Positions 16,699-27,200 of a stretch of DNA of 64,000 bases are shown piece by piece. How positions within the stretch are numbered: the first letter of the stretch is position 1; every line of letters starts with the position of its first letter. Made by a program: the position numbers and the translations under genes. This DNA comes from Desulfosporosinus sp. Sb-LF. Lineage in GTDB: Bacteria; Bacillota; Desulfitobacteriia; Desulfitobacteriales; Desulfitobacteriaceae. The DNA lies in NCBI RefSeq assembly GCF_004766055.1, contig NZ_SPQR01000004.1:62001-126000 (forward strand), read 5' to 3'. Under the pieces are notes generated by a model that saw only the letters and a program-made list of their open reading frames with translations, did no database searches and had not been told where the DNA came from.

Positions 16699-19600
16699 TT
16701 ATAGGGAATTTAACATTTGCACAATTTGCTCATTGGTACACCCTCTGAGACTGATGGCACCGCAACGGCAGCTTGAAGCACAAGCTCCACACCCTTTGCA
16801 CAGTGCGTCGTTAACGACAGCAGCGTGGTTAACAAGATCAACCGAAACGGCTTTAGCCGAACAAACAGCTTCACAAGTACCACAAGCAGTACATTTGCGT
16901 TTATCAACGAACGCATTTAACCCTGCCGACTCAACCTGTTCCTTAGACAATGCCACACCTGCACGTCCAGCGGCAGCTTTGGCTTGCGCAATAACCTCTT
17001 CCATATTTTTGGGACTATGAGCAATACCTGCCATGAATACACCATCGGTACTGAAATCGACAGGTCTTAATTTCATATGCGCTTCTAAGAAGAAGCCATC
17101 ACTATTTAGGGGGATTTTGAACCATTTGGAGAGCTTCTTGCCGTCTTCAGGAGCTTTAATTGCTGCAGCTAAACAAACAACATCTGCTTCAATTTCAAGG
17201 GGTCGATCTAAAACATGATCCCTTACTGTTACAACTAAGGTGTCCCCTTCTTTGTTAATGACAGGCTTTTCATTCTCACTATAGCGAACGAAGATTACCC
17301 CAATTCGTCTTGCAAGTTCATAATCCTCTTCAAAGTAGCCATAGGTGCGCATATCACGATATAGGATGAATACATTAGCCGCAGGATTCTTAGTTTTAAC
17401 CTTTAGAGCTAATTTGACGGATTTAGTACAGCAAGTACGACTGCAATAGGGATTTTCTTCACAACGTGAGCCAACGCACTGGATAAAGACATAGTTCTGA
17501 GCATTTTCCACTTTAGAATCATGACTAACTAAAGCTTCATCCAACTCAATTTGTGTCATTACACGAGCATCTTGGCCGTAAAGATATTCCTTTGGCTTAT
17601 ATTCTTGACCACCAATAGCTAGAATAGCTACGCCGTGTTCAATTTTTTCTCCATCATTCAACGTTGTTGTAAAGCTACCTAAGAAGCCTCCAACATCTTT
17701 AACTCCCACACCGATATGGAGTTTAACTTTCGGATGTTTGCTTAATTTTTCTATTTGTTCGGCAACAAAGGCTTTCATATCTTCCCCTCTGAAACCGGTT
17801 GAGAATCTTCTGGCAACACCGCCCAAAGCATTCTCTTTCTCTACCAGATGAACTTCATACCCTTGATCAGCCAAAGACAGGGCACTCGTCATTCCCGCTA
17901 CCCCACCCCCGATTACTAAGGCGGCGTGATTCATATTCATGAATATTGGTTGAACTGGCTGCTGCATTGAAGCGCGAATAATCGCTAACTTAGTTAGATC
18001 TTTAGCCTTTTCAGTAGCTTGTTCATGATCATTCATGTGAACCCAGGAGCATTGGTCACGAATATTGGCCATATCAAACAAGTGTGCATTTAATCCGGCT
18101 TCTTTAAGTGTCTCTTGGAATAAAGGCTCATGTGTTCGTGGACTACAAGAAGATACAACAACTCTGTTTAATTTATGTTCACTAATCAAAGCTCTCATGG
18201 AGTTTTGGGCATCCTGGGAACAAGCATAGATTTTATCACTGGCGTATACTACTGTAGGTTGGGTCTTTGCAAATTCAACGACTGCAGGTACATCCACAAC
18301 ACTACCGATATTCACACCACAGTGACAAATAAATACCCCAGTCCGAATAATATCTCCTGCAACTTGTAGTTCAGGTGGATATTGCTTTTCACTGACAAGG
18401 CTTCCACGTTCTTCAGCTAACAGAGCGGAAGCTGCTCCAGCAGCGGCACTGGCTTGCATGACTGTTTCCGGAATATCTCTAGGTCCGCTAAAGGCTCCAG
18501 CTGCGAAAACACCTTCTTTGGAAGTATTCACACCAGTTAGCGGTTCTAGCACAGCAAATCCATATTTATTAACCTGAAGATCTAATAATTTAGCTAATTC
18601 TTTAGAACTATCTCCGGGCTCTATACCAACTGAAAGGACAACTAGATCGTATTGTTCAGTAGCTATTTGCCCATCTTCAGTAGAATATCTTATGACTGCA
18701 TCACCTGAGCCATCGGTAGCCTCGGTTACTTCATATATACGAGAACGAATGAAATTAACATGATGCTGATTCTTAGCATTCTCATAATATTTTTCAAAAT
18801 CTTTGCCGGGCGTTCTCATATCCATATAGAAGATCGTAGTATCCACGGGAATATGGCTATGTTCTTTGGCAATAACCGCTTCTTTGATAGCGTACATACA
18901 GCAAACACCAGAACAATAATTATTATCAATTTTGGCATTTCTCGATCCAACACACTGAATCCAGGCAATTCTCTGGGGTTCTTTTTGGTCGAAAGGTCTT
19001 ACCAAATGTCCATCAAAGGGTCCAGAGGCACTTAGAAGACGCTCAAATTCCAAGCTGGTAACAACACTTTTGATCTTTCCATATCCATAATAATCCAGTC
19101 TTGACGCATCAAATACTTTAAAGCCGGGGTTGAGAATCATGGAACCCACTTCTACACTAATCTCTTTGTCTTCCATGAGGTGGTCTATTGCACCGGCTTG
19201 GCACGCCTTAACACATTTTTTGCAAATTTCTTTACCTTGTGCTCTGCCACGTGTCTGATATAAACAAACCTTTTCATCAATTGCATAGGCATTAGGGAAA
19301 GCTTGAGAATACTGTTTGTAAGCAGCCTTGCGTTTTCCTAAACTCTGATTAAATTCATCATCGACTTTTACTGGGCAAGATTCAGCGCATGCTCCACAAC
19401 CTGTACATTTGTCCGTATCAATATACCGGGCCTTCTGTTTAATGGTTACTTTAAAGTTTCCTGCTTCACCCTCAGACTTAATAACTTGCGAATTAGTGTA
19501 AATACGAATATTGAGATGACGTCCGCATTCAACCAATTTAGGAGATAAAATACACATAGAGCAATCATTAGTCGGGAAGGTCTTGTCCAACATAGGCATA

Positions 19601-19731
19601 GTTCCGCCGATTGCTGACGACTCTTCTACCAAATGAACTAAGTATCCCGACTCTGCTAAATCAAGTGCAGCCTGAATACCAGCTATCCCTGCGCCTACTA
19701 CCAAAACAGCACCGATTTTATCTTGACTCAT
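16699..19731 (-). CDS. hdrA: Large tandem HdrA, flavin-based electron-bifurcating subunit
   Basis: HdrA is the FAD-containing bifurcating core of heterodisulfide reductases. This 1010-residue form is about half as long again as usual and has two FAD units. Part one (about 1-455): VVGAGIAGIQAALDLAESGY, then a ferredoxin insert with C109, C112, C115 and C119 (CTGCGACAESCPV), plus KICKKCVKACQAG. Part two (about 460-1010) resembles a complete canonical HdrA: TGVFICHCGVNIG and SSCSPRTHEP of the N-terminal domain, a second GGGVAGMTSALSLADQGYEV, FIQCVGSRCEENPYCSRTCC, and two C-terminal ferredoxin motifs (CTACGTCEAVCSAKAV, CKGCGACASSCRCGAI). Each half has its own FIQCVGSR/WIQCVGSR-type cluster motif. 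GAGGTGTTGTA precedes the ATG. First gene of the operon. Confidence 0.9.
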   Translation of the reverse strand: MSQDKIGAVLVVGAGIAGIQAALDLAESGYLVHLVEESSAIGGTMPMLDKTFPTNDCSMCILSPKLVECGRHLNIRIYTNSQVIKSEGEAGNFKVTIKQKARYIDTDKCTGCGACAESCPVKVDDEFNQSLGKRKAAYKQYSQAFPNAYAIDEKVCLYQTRGRAQGKEICKKCVKACQAGAIDHLMEDKEISVEVGSMILNPGFKVFDASRLDYYGYGKIKSVVTSLEFERLLSASGPFDGHLVRPFDQKEPQRIAWIQCVGSRNAKIDNNYCSGVCCMYAIKEAVIAKEHSHIPVDTTIFYMDMRTPGKDFEKYYENAKNQHHVNFIRSRIYEVTEATDGSGDAVIRYSTEDGQIATEQYDLVVLSVGIEPGDSSKELAKLLDLQVNKYGFAVLEPLTGVNTSKEGVFAAGAFSGPRDIPETVMQASAAAGAASALLAEERGSLVSEKQYPPELQVAGDIIRTGVFICHCGVNIGSVVDVPAVVEFAKTQPTVVYASDKIYACSQDAQNSMRALISEHKLNRVVVSSCSPRTHEPLFQETLKEAGLNAHLFDMANIRDQCSWVHMNDHEQATEKAKDLTKLAIIRASMQQPVQPIFMNMNHAALVIGGGVAGMTSALSLADQGYEVHLVEKENALGGVARRFSTGFRGEDMKAFVAEQIEKLSKHPKVKLHIGVGVKDVGGFLGSFTTTLNDGEKIEHGVAILAIGGQEYKPKEYLYGQDARVMTQIELDEALVSHDSKVENAQNYVFIQCVGSRCEENPYCSRTCCTKSVKLALKVKTKNPAANVFILYRDMRTYGYFEEDYELARRIGVIFVRYSENEKPVINKEGDTLVVTVRDHVLDRPLEIEADVVCLAAAIKAPEDGKKLSKWFKIPLNSDGFFLEAHMKLRPVDFSTDGVFMAGIAHSPKNMEEVIAQAKAAAGRAGVALSKEQVESAGLNAFVDKRKCTACGTCEAVCSAKAVSVDLVNHAAVVNDALCKGCGACASSCRCGAISLRGCTNEQIVQMLNSL

Positions 19732-19866
19732 TACAACACCTCTTCACTTTACTCCTTATTAAAAAGATAGTTACCGTGATCACAAAGTATTAATTCGACA
19801 CATAAGTAATAATTCCTTTCGCGAAAATGACAAAATATTATAAATACATGTAATTATTCAATATGG

Positions 19867-19913
19867 ATTTCTGTTCATGGCATATTTAAAAATATATGAC
19901 CATGAACGGAAAT
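19867..19913. promoter_or_regulatory. Long hairpin in the hdrA leader
   Basis: ATTTCTGTTCATGG (19867-19880) pairs with CCATGAACGGAAAT (19900-19913) with one wobble, and the intervening CATATTT and AATATATG extend the stem. It lies about 140 bp upstream of hdrA and has no T-run, so it is more likely an operator or structured leader than a terminator. The rest of 19732-20049 shows no gene. Confidence 0.4.
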
Positions 19914-20049
19914 ATGTTGCACGATTTATACTCGATACCACTCTGAACCAATTTAATCAGTAGAATCTTCTTTCTTTATAACTTTTTTAAAACCTCTCTA
20001 TTTTAATGATAATTAAGTTTTAGTGTACCTTCTAATGAATAGTTGTATC

Positions 20050-23000
20050 TTAAGGATGTGAAGTAAACATAGGCACTTGGATATGTCTGCGAAGCTCATC
20101 CGAAATGTCAATTTCGCTCCCCAAGGAAAAGGAATACAGGGTACAATGCGTTGCGCTTATTTTAAGTAAGCGCTCAATTGCTAAAGCATAAAGCGAAAGT
20201 TGGAACGCGTATCGCTTTCTCAAGATCTGTACTGGATCAATATCACTTTCTGTGCGAAAAGAATCTGTTTTGTAGTCAAGAATTTCTGCGTACCTGCCAT
20301 CGTGTTTGTCCTTACTGATAATAACAACATCTATGACGCCTTGAACCAAAATATTCCTATCATTATCAGAAGGAAAGGTTAGCGTAAAGGGTACTTCTCG
20401 GAGCAGTTGTTCGGCGCCAAAGAGTCGCATTCCGAGTGGGGTGTTTAGAGACTGAACAATCTGTATTGGTTGGACAATGCTTTTTTGCTCTGTACTAAGA
20501 ATTTCACGTTGTTCAAGCATTGTTAAGTATTGACTAACATGATTGAGTCGTTCCGTTTGAGACAAAGTTGTCCAGTAGGATGACCACTCTCTAAAAGGGA
20601 GATGTTGCATAGTTGTGTGCAAGGCTATTCCTCGCTCTGCTGCAGTTAATGATTGTGTTGCTTGAAGAAATTTTGGTCTTTTCATTAAATCAGTGCGTTT
20701 AATATGCGATGAAAGTGAGGCTGCTTCTTCGTCTGCGTGCCAGTTGTTTTGACGTTTTAGCTCACTGACACTGGTTTTCGCCACCTGCCGAACAGAACTA
20801 AGATGTGGATACTGCCAACTCAACCGACGATTGATTTCAGAAAACCAAGATTCTGCATTTCTTTCTTCGAAGGAATTTTCTACCTGGTAATTATTAATGC
20901 TTTTGTCGATAACCATTTCCGAATTTGCTTCTCGGCCCTTTTCATTGTTTGAGGCCAAGCTTCGATGAAGATATATATCCCAGCGCGAATTGACTTCTGG
21001 TATGGATAATGCCGACTGTCTCTCAGTCTCGCCGAAGAGATGTTCGGGATGGCGGGCAAGAGCCGGACCAATCCAATCCAAGAAGCATTTTGCGCTACGA
21101 AGTTGAACTTCAGGTAGGGTGATCTCGCCCCATTCAGACGTGCGATGCCATTTATGAAGAGTATTATCGAAGTTCTCTATGTTTCCATAGAGAAATAGTC
21201 GTTCTTTGGCACGCGTAAGGGCAACATAAAGAATACGTAGCTCTTCAGCTAAAGACTCTTGAGCTAAACGTTGCTTAACCGCGTATTGAATCAAAGAGGG
21301 ATAACGAACATTGTTGTCCACATCAATGATTGGCATACCTAGACCTAATTTGGAGTGGAGAAGCATTTTACCTTTGAGGCTTTGAGTATTAAACGTACGT
21401 CCCAGTCCGACAACAAACACAACTGGAAATTCCAATCCTTTGCTGGCGTGAACCGTAATCAAACGAACGACATTCTCATTTTCTCCTAGAGCGCGGGCAT
21501 TTCCCATATCTTTACCTTGTCCTCGGTAACGATCTAGAAAGCGGAGAAAACGAAACAAGCCGCGGTATCTTGTTGCTTCAAAGCGACTAGCACGGTCATA
21601 GAGTACCCGTAGGTTGGCCTGTCGTTGAATCCCCGACGGCAAGGTTCCAACATAAGCCAAGTACCCTGTCTCTTCATAAAGTGACCAGAGTAAATCAGCT
21701 AATGATGTGCGACGAGATCTCGTTCGCCATGTTTGAAGTCTAAGCCAAAATTCCGTAACTTTATCCTTCAGCCCTTCGGCAGAGACCAATAGCTCTTGTG
21801 CTTTTTCAAATCGTCGTGGCAAGGATTCTTCGTATAAATTTAAGATTTGTTTAAACTCGCTGACTCTTTCCGGCGTCAAAGTCCCATCGACCATACCGGC
21901 CCAGGCCACTAAGGTTAACGCTTCATAGAAGTCTCCTTCGGGGAGCATCATTCGAAGTTTACCTAATTCACTCCCGTTTAGGCCGACGAGCGGAGATCGT
22001 AGGACCGCTGCTAAAGGAATGTCTAGACGCGGGTTATCAATGGTTTTGAGGAGGGACAACATCGTTTCTACTTCACTGGCTCCAAAATATCCAGTTGTCG
22101 TTTCGGCATAAACAGGAATACCCGCTCGTTGGAATTCTTCGACATATACTGGTGCCACTGCTGAGTAGGAACGCATCAAAATTACGATATCTGAATAGTG
22201 GATTTGGCGAAAGTCCTTAAGTTTTGCATTATAAATCTGAAATTCTGCCCCTTGTACCATGCGTTGGATCCGTTCACTGACCAGACGCGCTTCGATTCGG
22301 GCCTTATCTAGATCTTCAGAAGATATGGTTTCTTCAGTTCCGGAGGAAAATTCCGCATCATTCCCTGAGGCACCTTCCAAAGAGGTGGACTCTAAGTCCT
22401 CCTCAATGTTTCTAGCGTGCTTTCCACTACCTGTTCTGTCGTTACCGCTTTGTCCTTCTTCCTCCATGTCATGTGTCTCATACAAAGTCGCCGAATCTTG
22501 CATTTTCATATCTGAGGAAAACACGTTTACCGAGCTTTTTATGCCTTTGGCGTCAATAAGGTGGACTTCAATCGGGCCTTCCGCCGTGTGAATTTGATCC
22601 TGTCTGGAAACAAAGGATGCGCCGTGTTGTAGAGCCGCTTGATCGTCATACAGAATTTCGCCTGCACCTTTGGTCATAATCTGACGGAATAGAAAATTGA
22701 CTCCTTCCACTACTTCAAGACGACTTCGAAAGTTTCGATTCAAATCAATCACGCTTTCCGCATGAGACTTAGCATCATGCGAACCAGGGGACCAATGTGG
22801 TAATGTACTGTATTTGGCGAGAAATAAGCTGGGGTCGGCCATTCGAAAACGATAAATGCTCTGCTTTACATCTCCAACCATAAAGAGATTGGGGGACTCT
22901 TCTTGTCTCGATACCAGTTGCAAGATGCGTTCCTGTACAGGGTTGATGTCCTGATATTCGTCCACAAGGACTTCCTCAAAATACTCTTTTAACCCTTGAG

Positions 23001-24249
23001 CAATTAAAGAAGCTTCGTTCTCTTCTAATAGTAATCTAAGTGCAAAATGCTCTAAATCCGTAAAGTCTAAGATGTTTCGATGTCCCTTTGCCTTCGCATA
23101 GAGCTGAGAAAACTTAATAACTAAAAGACCGAGTGTCTGTGCCATAGTCCCTATGTCTCGTAAGGCAGGAAGCTGGTGTTCAAGGGGATAAGCAAAAACT
23201 TCATCTTTCAAAGAATTGAGCTTCTTTTTAGCCTCATCTCTTAATTTTTTGCTCTCTTCTCGCAGCGCATTTTGCGAGACCTCATCCATTTTCCGTAGCT
23301 CAATGGCAGCACCTGATTGATGGTTGGTACATGAGTCTGGTAAAGCAATGGAATTCTTCTTTGCCTTGGAGCGTGCAGACGGGAGTTTGGGGTAATTAAT
23401 TGCGGATTGAAACTGTGCCTCGACTTGAGCCCAATTCCCTTCTAATAATGCGCGGTTCAGCAACCGGACTCGAGCTAAATCGTCTTGTAATGTTCCAGCG
23501 TAGAGGGCTGGTCCGTCTGGACGCTGAGCGATTTGTTCAGCTCGTTCGAGTAAGCTTATACTTTCTGACACAAGGTCCACTAGTCCTTGACGAACGGCTT
23601 GGCCCCATTCGCTTTGCATCATAGATTCAATATCATTCCAAACATAGGCCTTATCAAGTTCACTCAACCACACTTCCGGCTGGGGTTGACTATACGCAAA
23701 CGTATAAAGGCGCATAACATGTTCCATCAATGGTTGGTCATCACGATCCGAGCCGAAAGCATCGACGAGTTTCAAAAATGAGGGCTCTTCTTGTTCATAT
23801 AGGGTTTCAAAGAGCTCTTCAACCACGTCTTGGCGCAAAATATCTGCCTCTGCTTGATCCGCAACCCGGAACGCTGGATCAAGTTCAAGCTGGTAAAAAT
23901 ACTTCCTGATTTGCTCTAAACAGAACGAATGCAAGGTCGTAATATTTGCCCTCTGAAGAAGGGTGCGCTGGTGAAGGAGACGCTCGATTTCACAAGTTTC
24001 ATGCTCGGAAAATAATGCATTGTCTAAGGCTTTACCGATTCTCTCCCTCATTTCATTCGCAGCTGCTTTAGTGAAGGTAACCACAAGAAAACGATCGACA
24101 TCTATGGGTTCATCAGGGTCTGTGATGCGACGGATTAACCGTTCTACAAGTACAGCCGTCTTACCCGAACCAGCTGCAGCAGCTACTAAGAGTTTACCTC
24201 GCAACGTCATGGCAGCGAGTTGCCCAGGCGTCCATTGCGGTTTACTCAC
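20050..24249 (-). CDS. addA: Helicase-nuclease AddA subunit
   Basis: AddA is the UvrD-type helicase and one of the two nucleases of AddAB, which resects double-strand breaks for RecA. In this 1399-residue protein, Walker A is VAAAAGSGKTAVLVERL (residues about 21-37), motif Ia VVTFTKAAANEMRER, Walker B LVDEYQDINPVQ (about 431-442), motif III GDVKQSIYRFR and motif V VRLITVHASKGLEFPVVFVV. The C-terminal RecB-like nuclease has EILDYKTDSF (about 1328-1337). An acidic, Ser/Glu-rich insert sits near residues 575-640. The GTG start overlaps the addB stop by four bases (GTGA). Confidence 0.95.
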   Translation of the reverse strand: MSKPQWTPGQLAAMTLRGKLLVAAAAGSGKTAVLVERLIRRITDPDEPIDVDRFLVVTFTKAAANEMRERIGKALDNALFSEHETCEIERLLHQRTLLQRANITTLHSFCLEQIRKYFYQLELDPAFRVADQAEADILRQDVVEELFETLYEQEEPSFLKLVDAFGSDRDDQPLMEHVMRLYTFAYSQPQPEVWLSELDKAYVWNDIESMMQSEWGQAVRQGLVDLVSESISLLERAEQIAQRPDGPALYAGTLQDDLARVRLLNRALLEGNWAQVEAQFQSAINYPKLPSARSKAKKNSIALPDSCTNHQSGAAIELRKMDEVSQNALREESKKLRDEAKKKLNSLKDEVFAYPLEHQLPALRDIGTMAQTLGLLVIKFSQLYAKAKGHRNILDFTDLEHFALRLLLEENEASLIAQGLKEYFEEVLVDEYQDINPVQERILQLVSRQEESPNLFMVGDVKQSIYRFRMADPSLFLAKYSTLPHWSPGSHDAKSHAESVIDLNRNFRSRLEVVEGVNFLFRQIMTKGAGEILYDDQAALQHGASFVSRQDQIHTAEGPIEVHLIDAKGIKSSVNVFSSDMKMQDSATLYETHDMEEEGQSGNDRTGSGKHARNIEEDLESTSLEGASGNDAEFSSGTEETISSEDLDKARIEARLVSERIQRMVQGAEFQIYNAKLKDFRQIHYSDIVILMRSYSAVAPVYVEEFQRAGIPVYAETTTGYFGASEVETMLSLLKTIDNPRLDIPLAAVLRSPLVGLNGSELGKLRMMLPEGDFYEALTLVAWAGMVDGTLTPERVSEFKQILNLYEESLPRRFEKAQELLVSAEGLKDKVTEFWLRLQTWRTRSRRTSLADLLWSLYEETGYLAYVGTLPSGIQRQANLRVLYDRASRFEATRYRGLFRFLRFLDRYRGQGKDMGNARALGENENVVRLITVHASKGLEFPVVFVVGLGRTFNTQSLKGKMLLHSKLGLGMPIIDVDNNVRYPSLIQYAVKQRLAQESLAEELRILYVALTRAKERLFLYGNIENFDNTLHKWHRTSEWGEITLPEVQLRSAKCFLDWIGPALARHPEHLFGETERQSALSIPEVNSRWDIYLHRSLASNNEKGREANSEMVIDKSINNYQVENSFEERNAESWFSEINRRLSWQYPHLSSVRQVAKTSVSELKRQNNWHADEEAASLSSHIKRTDLMKRPKFLQATQSLTAAERGIALHTTMQHLPFREWSSYWTTLSQTERLNHVSQYLTMLEQREILSTEQKSIVQPIQIVQSLNTPLGMRLFGAEQLLREVPFTLTFPSDNDRNILVQGVIDVVIISKDKHDGRYAEILDYKTDSFRTESDIDPVQILRKRYAFQLSLYALAIERLLKISATHCTLYSFSLGSEIDISDELRRHIQVPMFTSHP

Positions 24250-27200
24250 GCTAGATCTCCTTTCAACGTTGGTTCCTTCTCTTCTGCGAACTCCTCTTGC
24301 TCTTCCCCTAGCCAGTTTAAGTTGGATGCGTTTGTTTTAGTTAAGGAGGCGGCATTTGGCGTGGGCAATGAATCGTTTAACTCCATACCTTCTAGGCGTC
24401 TCCACACCTCCTCTTGTTTTATCGCTGGTAGGTCTCGGTATTGGTTTTCTGGTAAGAAGGGATCAAAGTGGCATACGGGTTTATACGAACAATACTGGCA
24501 TCCTGTTCTCTTCCCTTGTCTGTATGGAGAAAGGGAGATATCACCGTCTAATATTTCTTCGCCCGTCCGTCGAAACCACTGATGAAGATAGTTACTAAGC
24601 TGAGAAAATTGATCTTCGGTCAGAACATTTGATCCTTTTTTGAAATTACCGTCCTTTTTCAATTTGAGCCCAAGTAAATCAGATTGCCCTGTTGAAAAGG
24701 AAGAATCCATGGCTTCCAATACCCTAGGATTAGCTAAAAAATATCCGCTGACCTTGACAGCTTTGACGCGGCGTTGTTCCAGCTCTTCTGAACTAAGAGG
24801 TATTTTTTCTTCTAGCTGAGGTTCTAGTACAGGAAAATACAGAAAACCCGCAGGATTTTTTTTAAGTGAGGGATTGTCTATTCCTGTAGCAACCTCGTAA
24901 TGAGGGGTAGGTGGACTTGTTTCGCCTAGTGAAGGCATAGCCGAAGTCGTATTTATCAAGACCTCTGCTCCCTGTAATGCGACATTTAGGTAAGTAAGCA
25001 ATTGAAGATTTAGCCCATAATAAATTGTATCTAAGGCTAAGGATAGTTCGCGGGATTTGTAGTCGATAATGCGCAAATACACTTGACCATCCAAGAACGC
25101 AGCATCTACACGGTCAATTTGACCGCATAAAAGAAGGGAATCATCCTCTGTTAACGGAATCTCGACTCCAGGGAGCGTCTCATTTGGGCCAAAACTCACT
25201 TCCAGCTGAATCGGAATAAATACCCCTTGGCGGGCATGCTCTGCAAGCACTCGCACAGCGTGATGAACGGTTCGTTTAAGTTTATGAGTTAAATAACGAT
25301 AGCGGGCGCTACTCTGGAGGATTTCATGCTGAAGACCTGGGGCTAACTTATCCGCCAGTTCACCGACGAGCGCCCAAGATTCTTCCTTCGTCAATTTTCC
25401 CCAAGCCAAGCCCCGTTCCTGTAATTGAATGGCGAAATCATGCAAGAGGGCGTGAAAGAATTCCCCCATATCTGGGCTTGATAGCTTGTAGGTTGGTCTT
25501 TCGCGCAACTTCAGACCGTAACGAGCATAATGTCCAAAAGGACACTTAGCAAATTGTTCTAAACGGGAAATACTTGCCTTCAAGCGTTTACCGTATAAAC
25601 GGCGTGCCAGGGGGCGTTGAATTCTGTCTTCTTGATTTTGGGTCAAAAGACTGGCTCGCAACTGCTTTGTTTGATTTTGTCGTATGGGGTCTTTGGTAAG
25701 CCACGTTTCTGTGGCTTCCCAAAGAGGGGAAAGAGGTTCTCCTTGACGCAGAGCGCAAAGTTGTTCGGCATAGATCTGAAGGGCGTAATCCGGCTGACTG
25801 ATGCGATTGATCTCCTCTTGGTTCCCCAGAAAACACTCAGAAATTGTTGGGAAAAGGTGGGTAAGTCGTGTAACAACAGGCGAAACCGTCAATCCTTTTC
25901 CTTCTTCATCGGTTAGTGGATAACAAACCACAAGCTTTTCTGTAGCCCGAGTGAGAGCTGTATAGATAAAGAATTGTTCTTCGTACATTTGGGCTTTTCC
26001 TTTGGGTGCAAGTGCGACTCCGCCCTTTTCTAATTGCTCCCTTTCTTCTGCGTCGAGGACGCCATCGACGGTAGGACGGGCAGGAAGAACTCCTTCATTA
26101 GCTCCAAGGAGATAGAGGACCCGGACTTCTGGGTTTCGCGAACGCTCCAACGAGCCCACCAAAACTTGATCAAGCCCGGGGGGAATCAGCCCGAGTTCGA
26201 TCCCTTCAAGCCCAGATGCAAGAATTAAGGCATACTCTTCAAGCTCCAAACATTCGTCTCCTAATCCTGAGACAATTTCATCCAAAACCTGGATCACGGC
26301 TTCCCAAATTTGTTCGTGTAGTTTGCTTTCGTTGAGTACTCCTTCCTCTTGGGCGTTTTGCGACCACTTTTTCAAAGTTGCTGGAACAGCAAGCCTTTCT
26401 AAGAAAGCATACAAATTTTCAGTAATCTCCCGTACCGTTAATACCCCAGCTTTGCCGCGTGGTGAGACCCCTTGAACAAATTCGGCCATAAGGTCATAAA
26501 CAATTTGTCGAGTGATATTCAGCTCAGATTGGAATTTGAGCTCAGAGGCCCTTTGATCCTCGCTTTGTCCTAGAGACCATTGACGATGGTATCGCCAGGC
26601 AATGTTATTGTTCCAGCCCTCTCCATGTATCCCGTGTTCGAGTACGTAGTTTTCTAGACGATCGATGGCATCCCTTGAAAGTGGGAAAAAATCGGTCTTC
26701 AAACACCGAAAAAGGGGTTCATAAGCCCAATGGCTTTCCACCACTTCAGAGATGGATTGCACCAACTCAATCAACGGATGATGAAGAACAGAACGTTTAT
26801 GATCTAAAAAATGCGGAATCTCATAGGACGTAAATATCTGGGATATCAGCTCATGATAACCTGAGATGTCGCGAGTCATGACCGCCATTTCATTCCAGCT
26901 TAATCCTTCGTCCCTGGCCAAAGACCGTAGTTCCCGCGCAACTCCTTCCACTTCTGCACGCCGGTTGACGGCTGACAAGATTTGGATTCCTACGCCAAGT
27001 GAACTTCCAGCAGCATTAGCGGATTCATCTATAGTAAGGCTTGTACCTGTACCAAAGGGGGTCGGAGTTAGAGCCTCTTCGTAAGCAACGGTTGGAAACA
27101 CAGAGAAGTACTTTTCCAAATGCCAAAGCCAGGGATGCTTATATCGTTTCGAACTTTGAAGAACGGTGGGAGAATGTAAAAGGGTATCAGCTTCCGATGC

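Noticed and set aside
19776-19783. GTGATCAC palindrome 45 bp before hdrA as a Crp/Rex-type operator
   Set aside because: Only eight palindromic bases; flanks do not fit a known Rex or Crp/Fnr consensus well enough.
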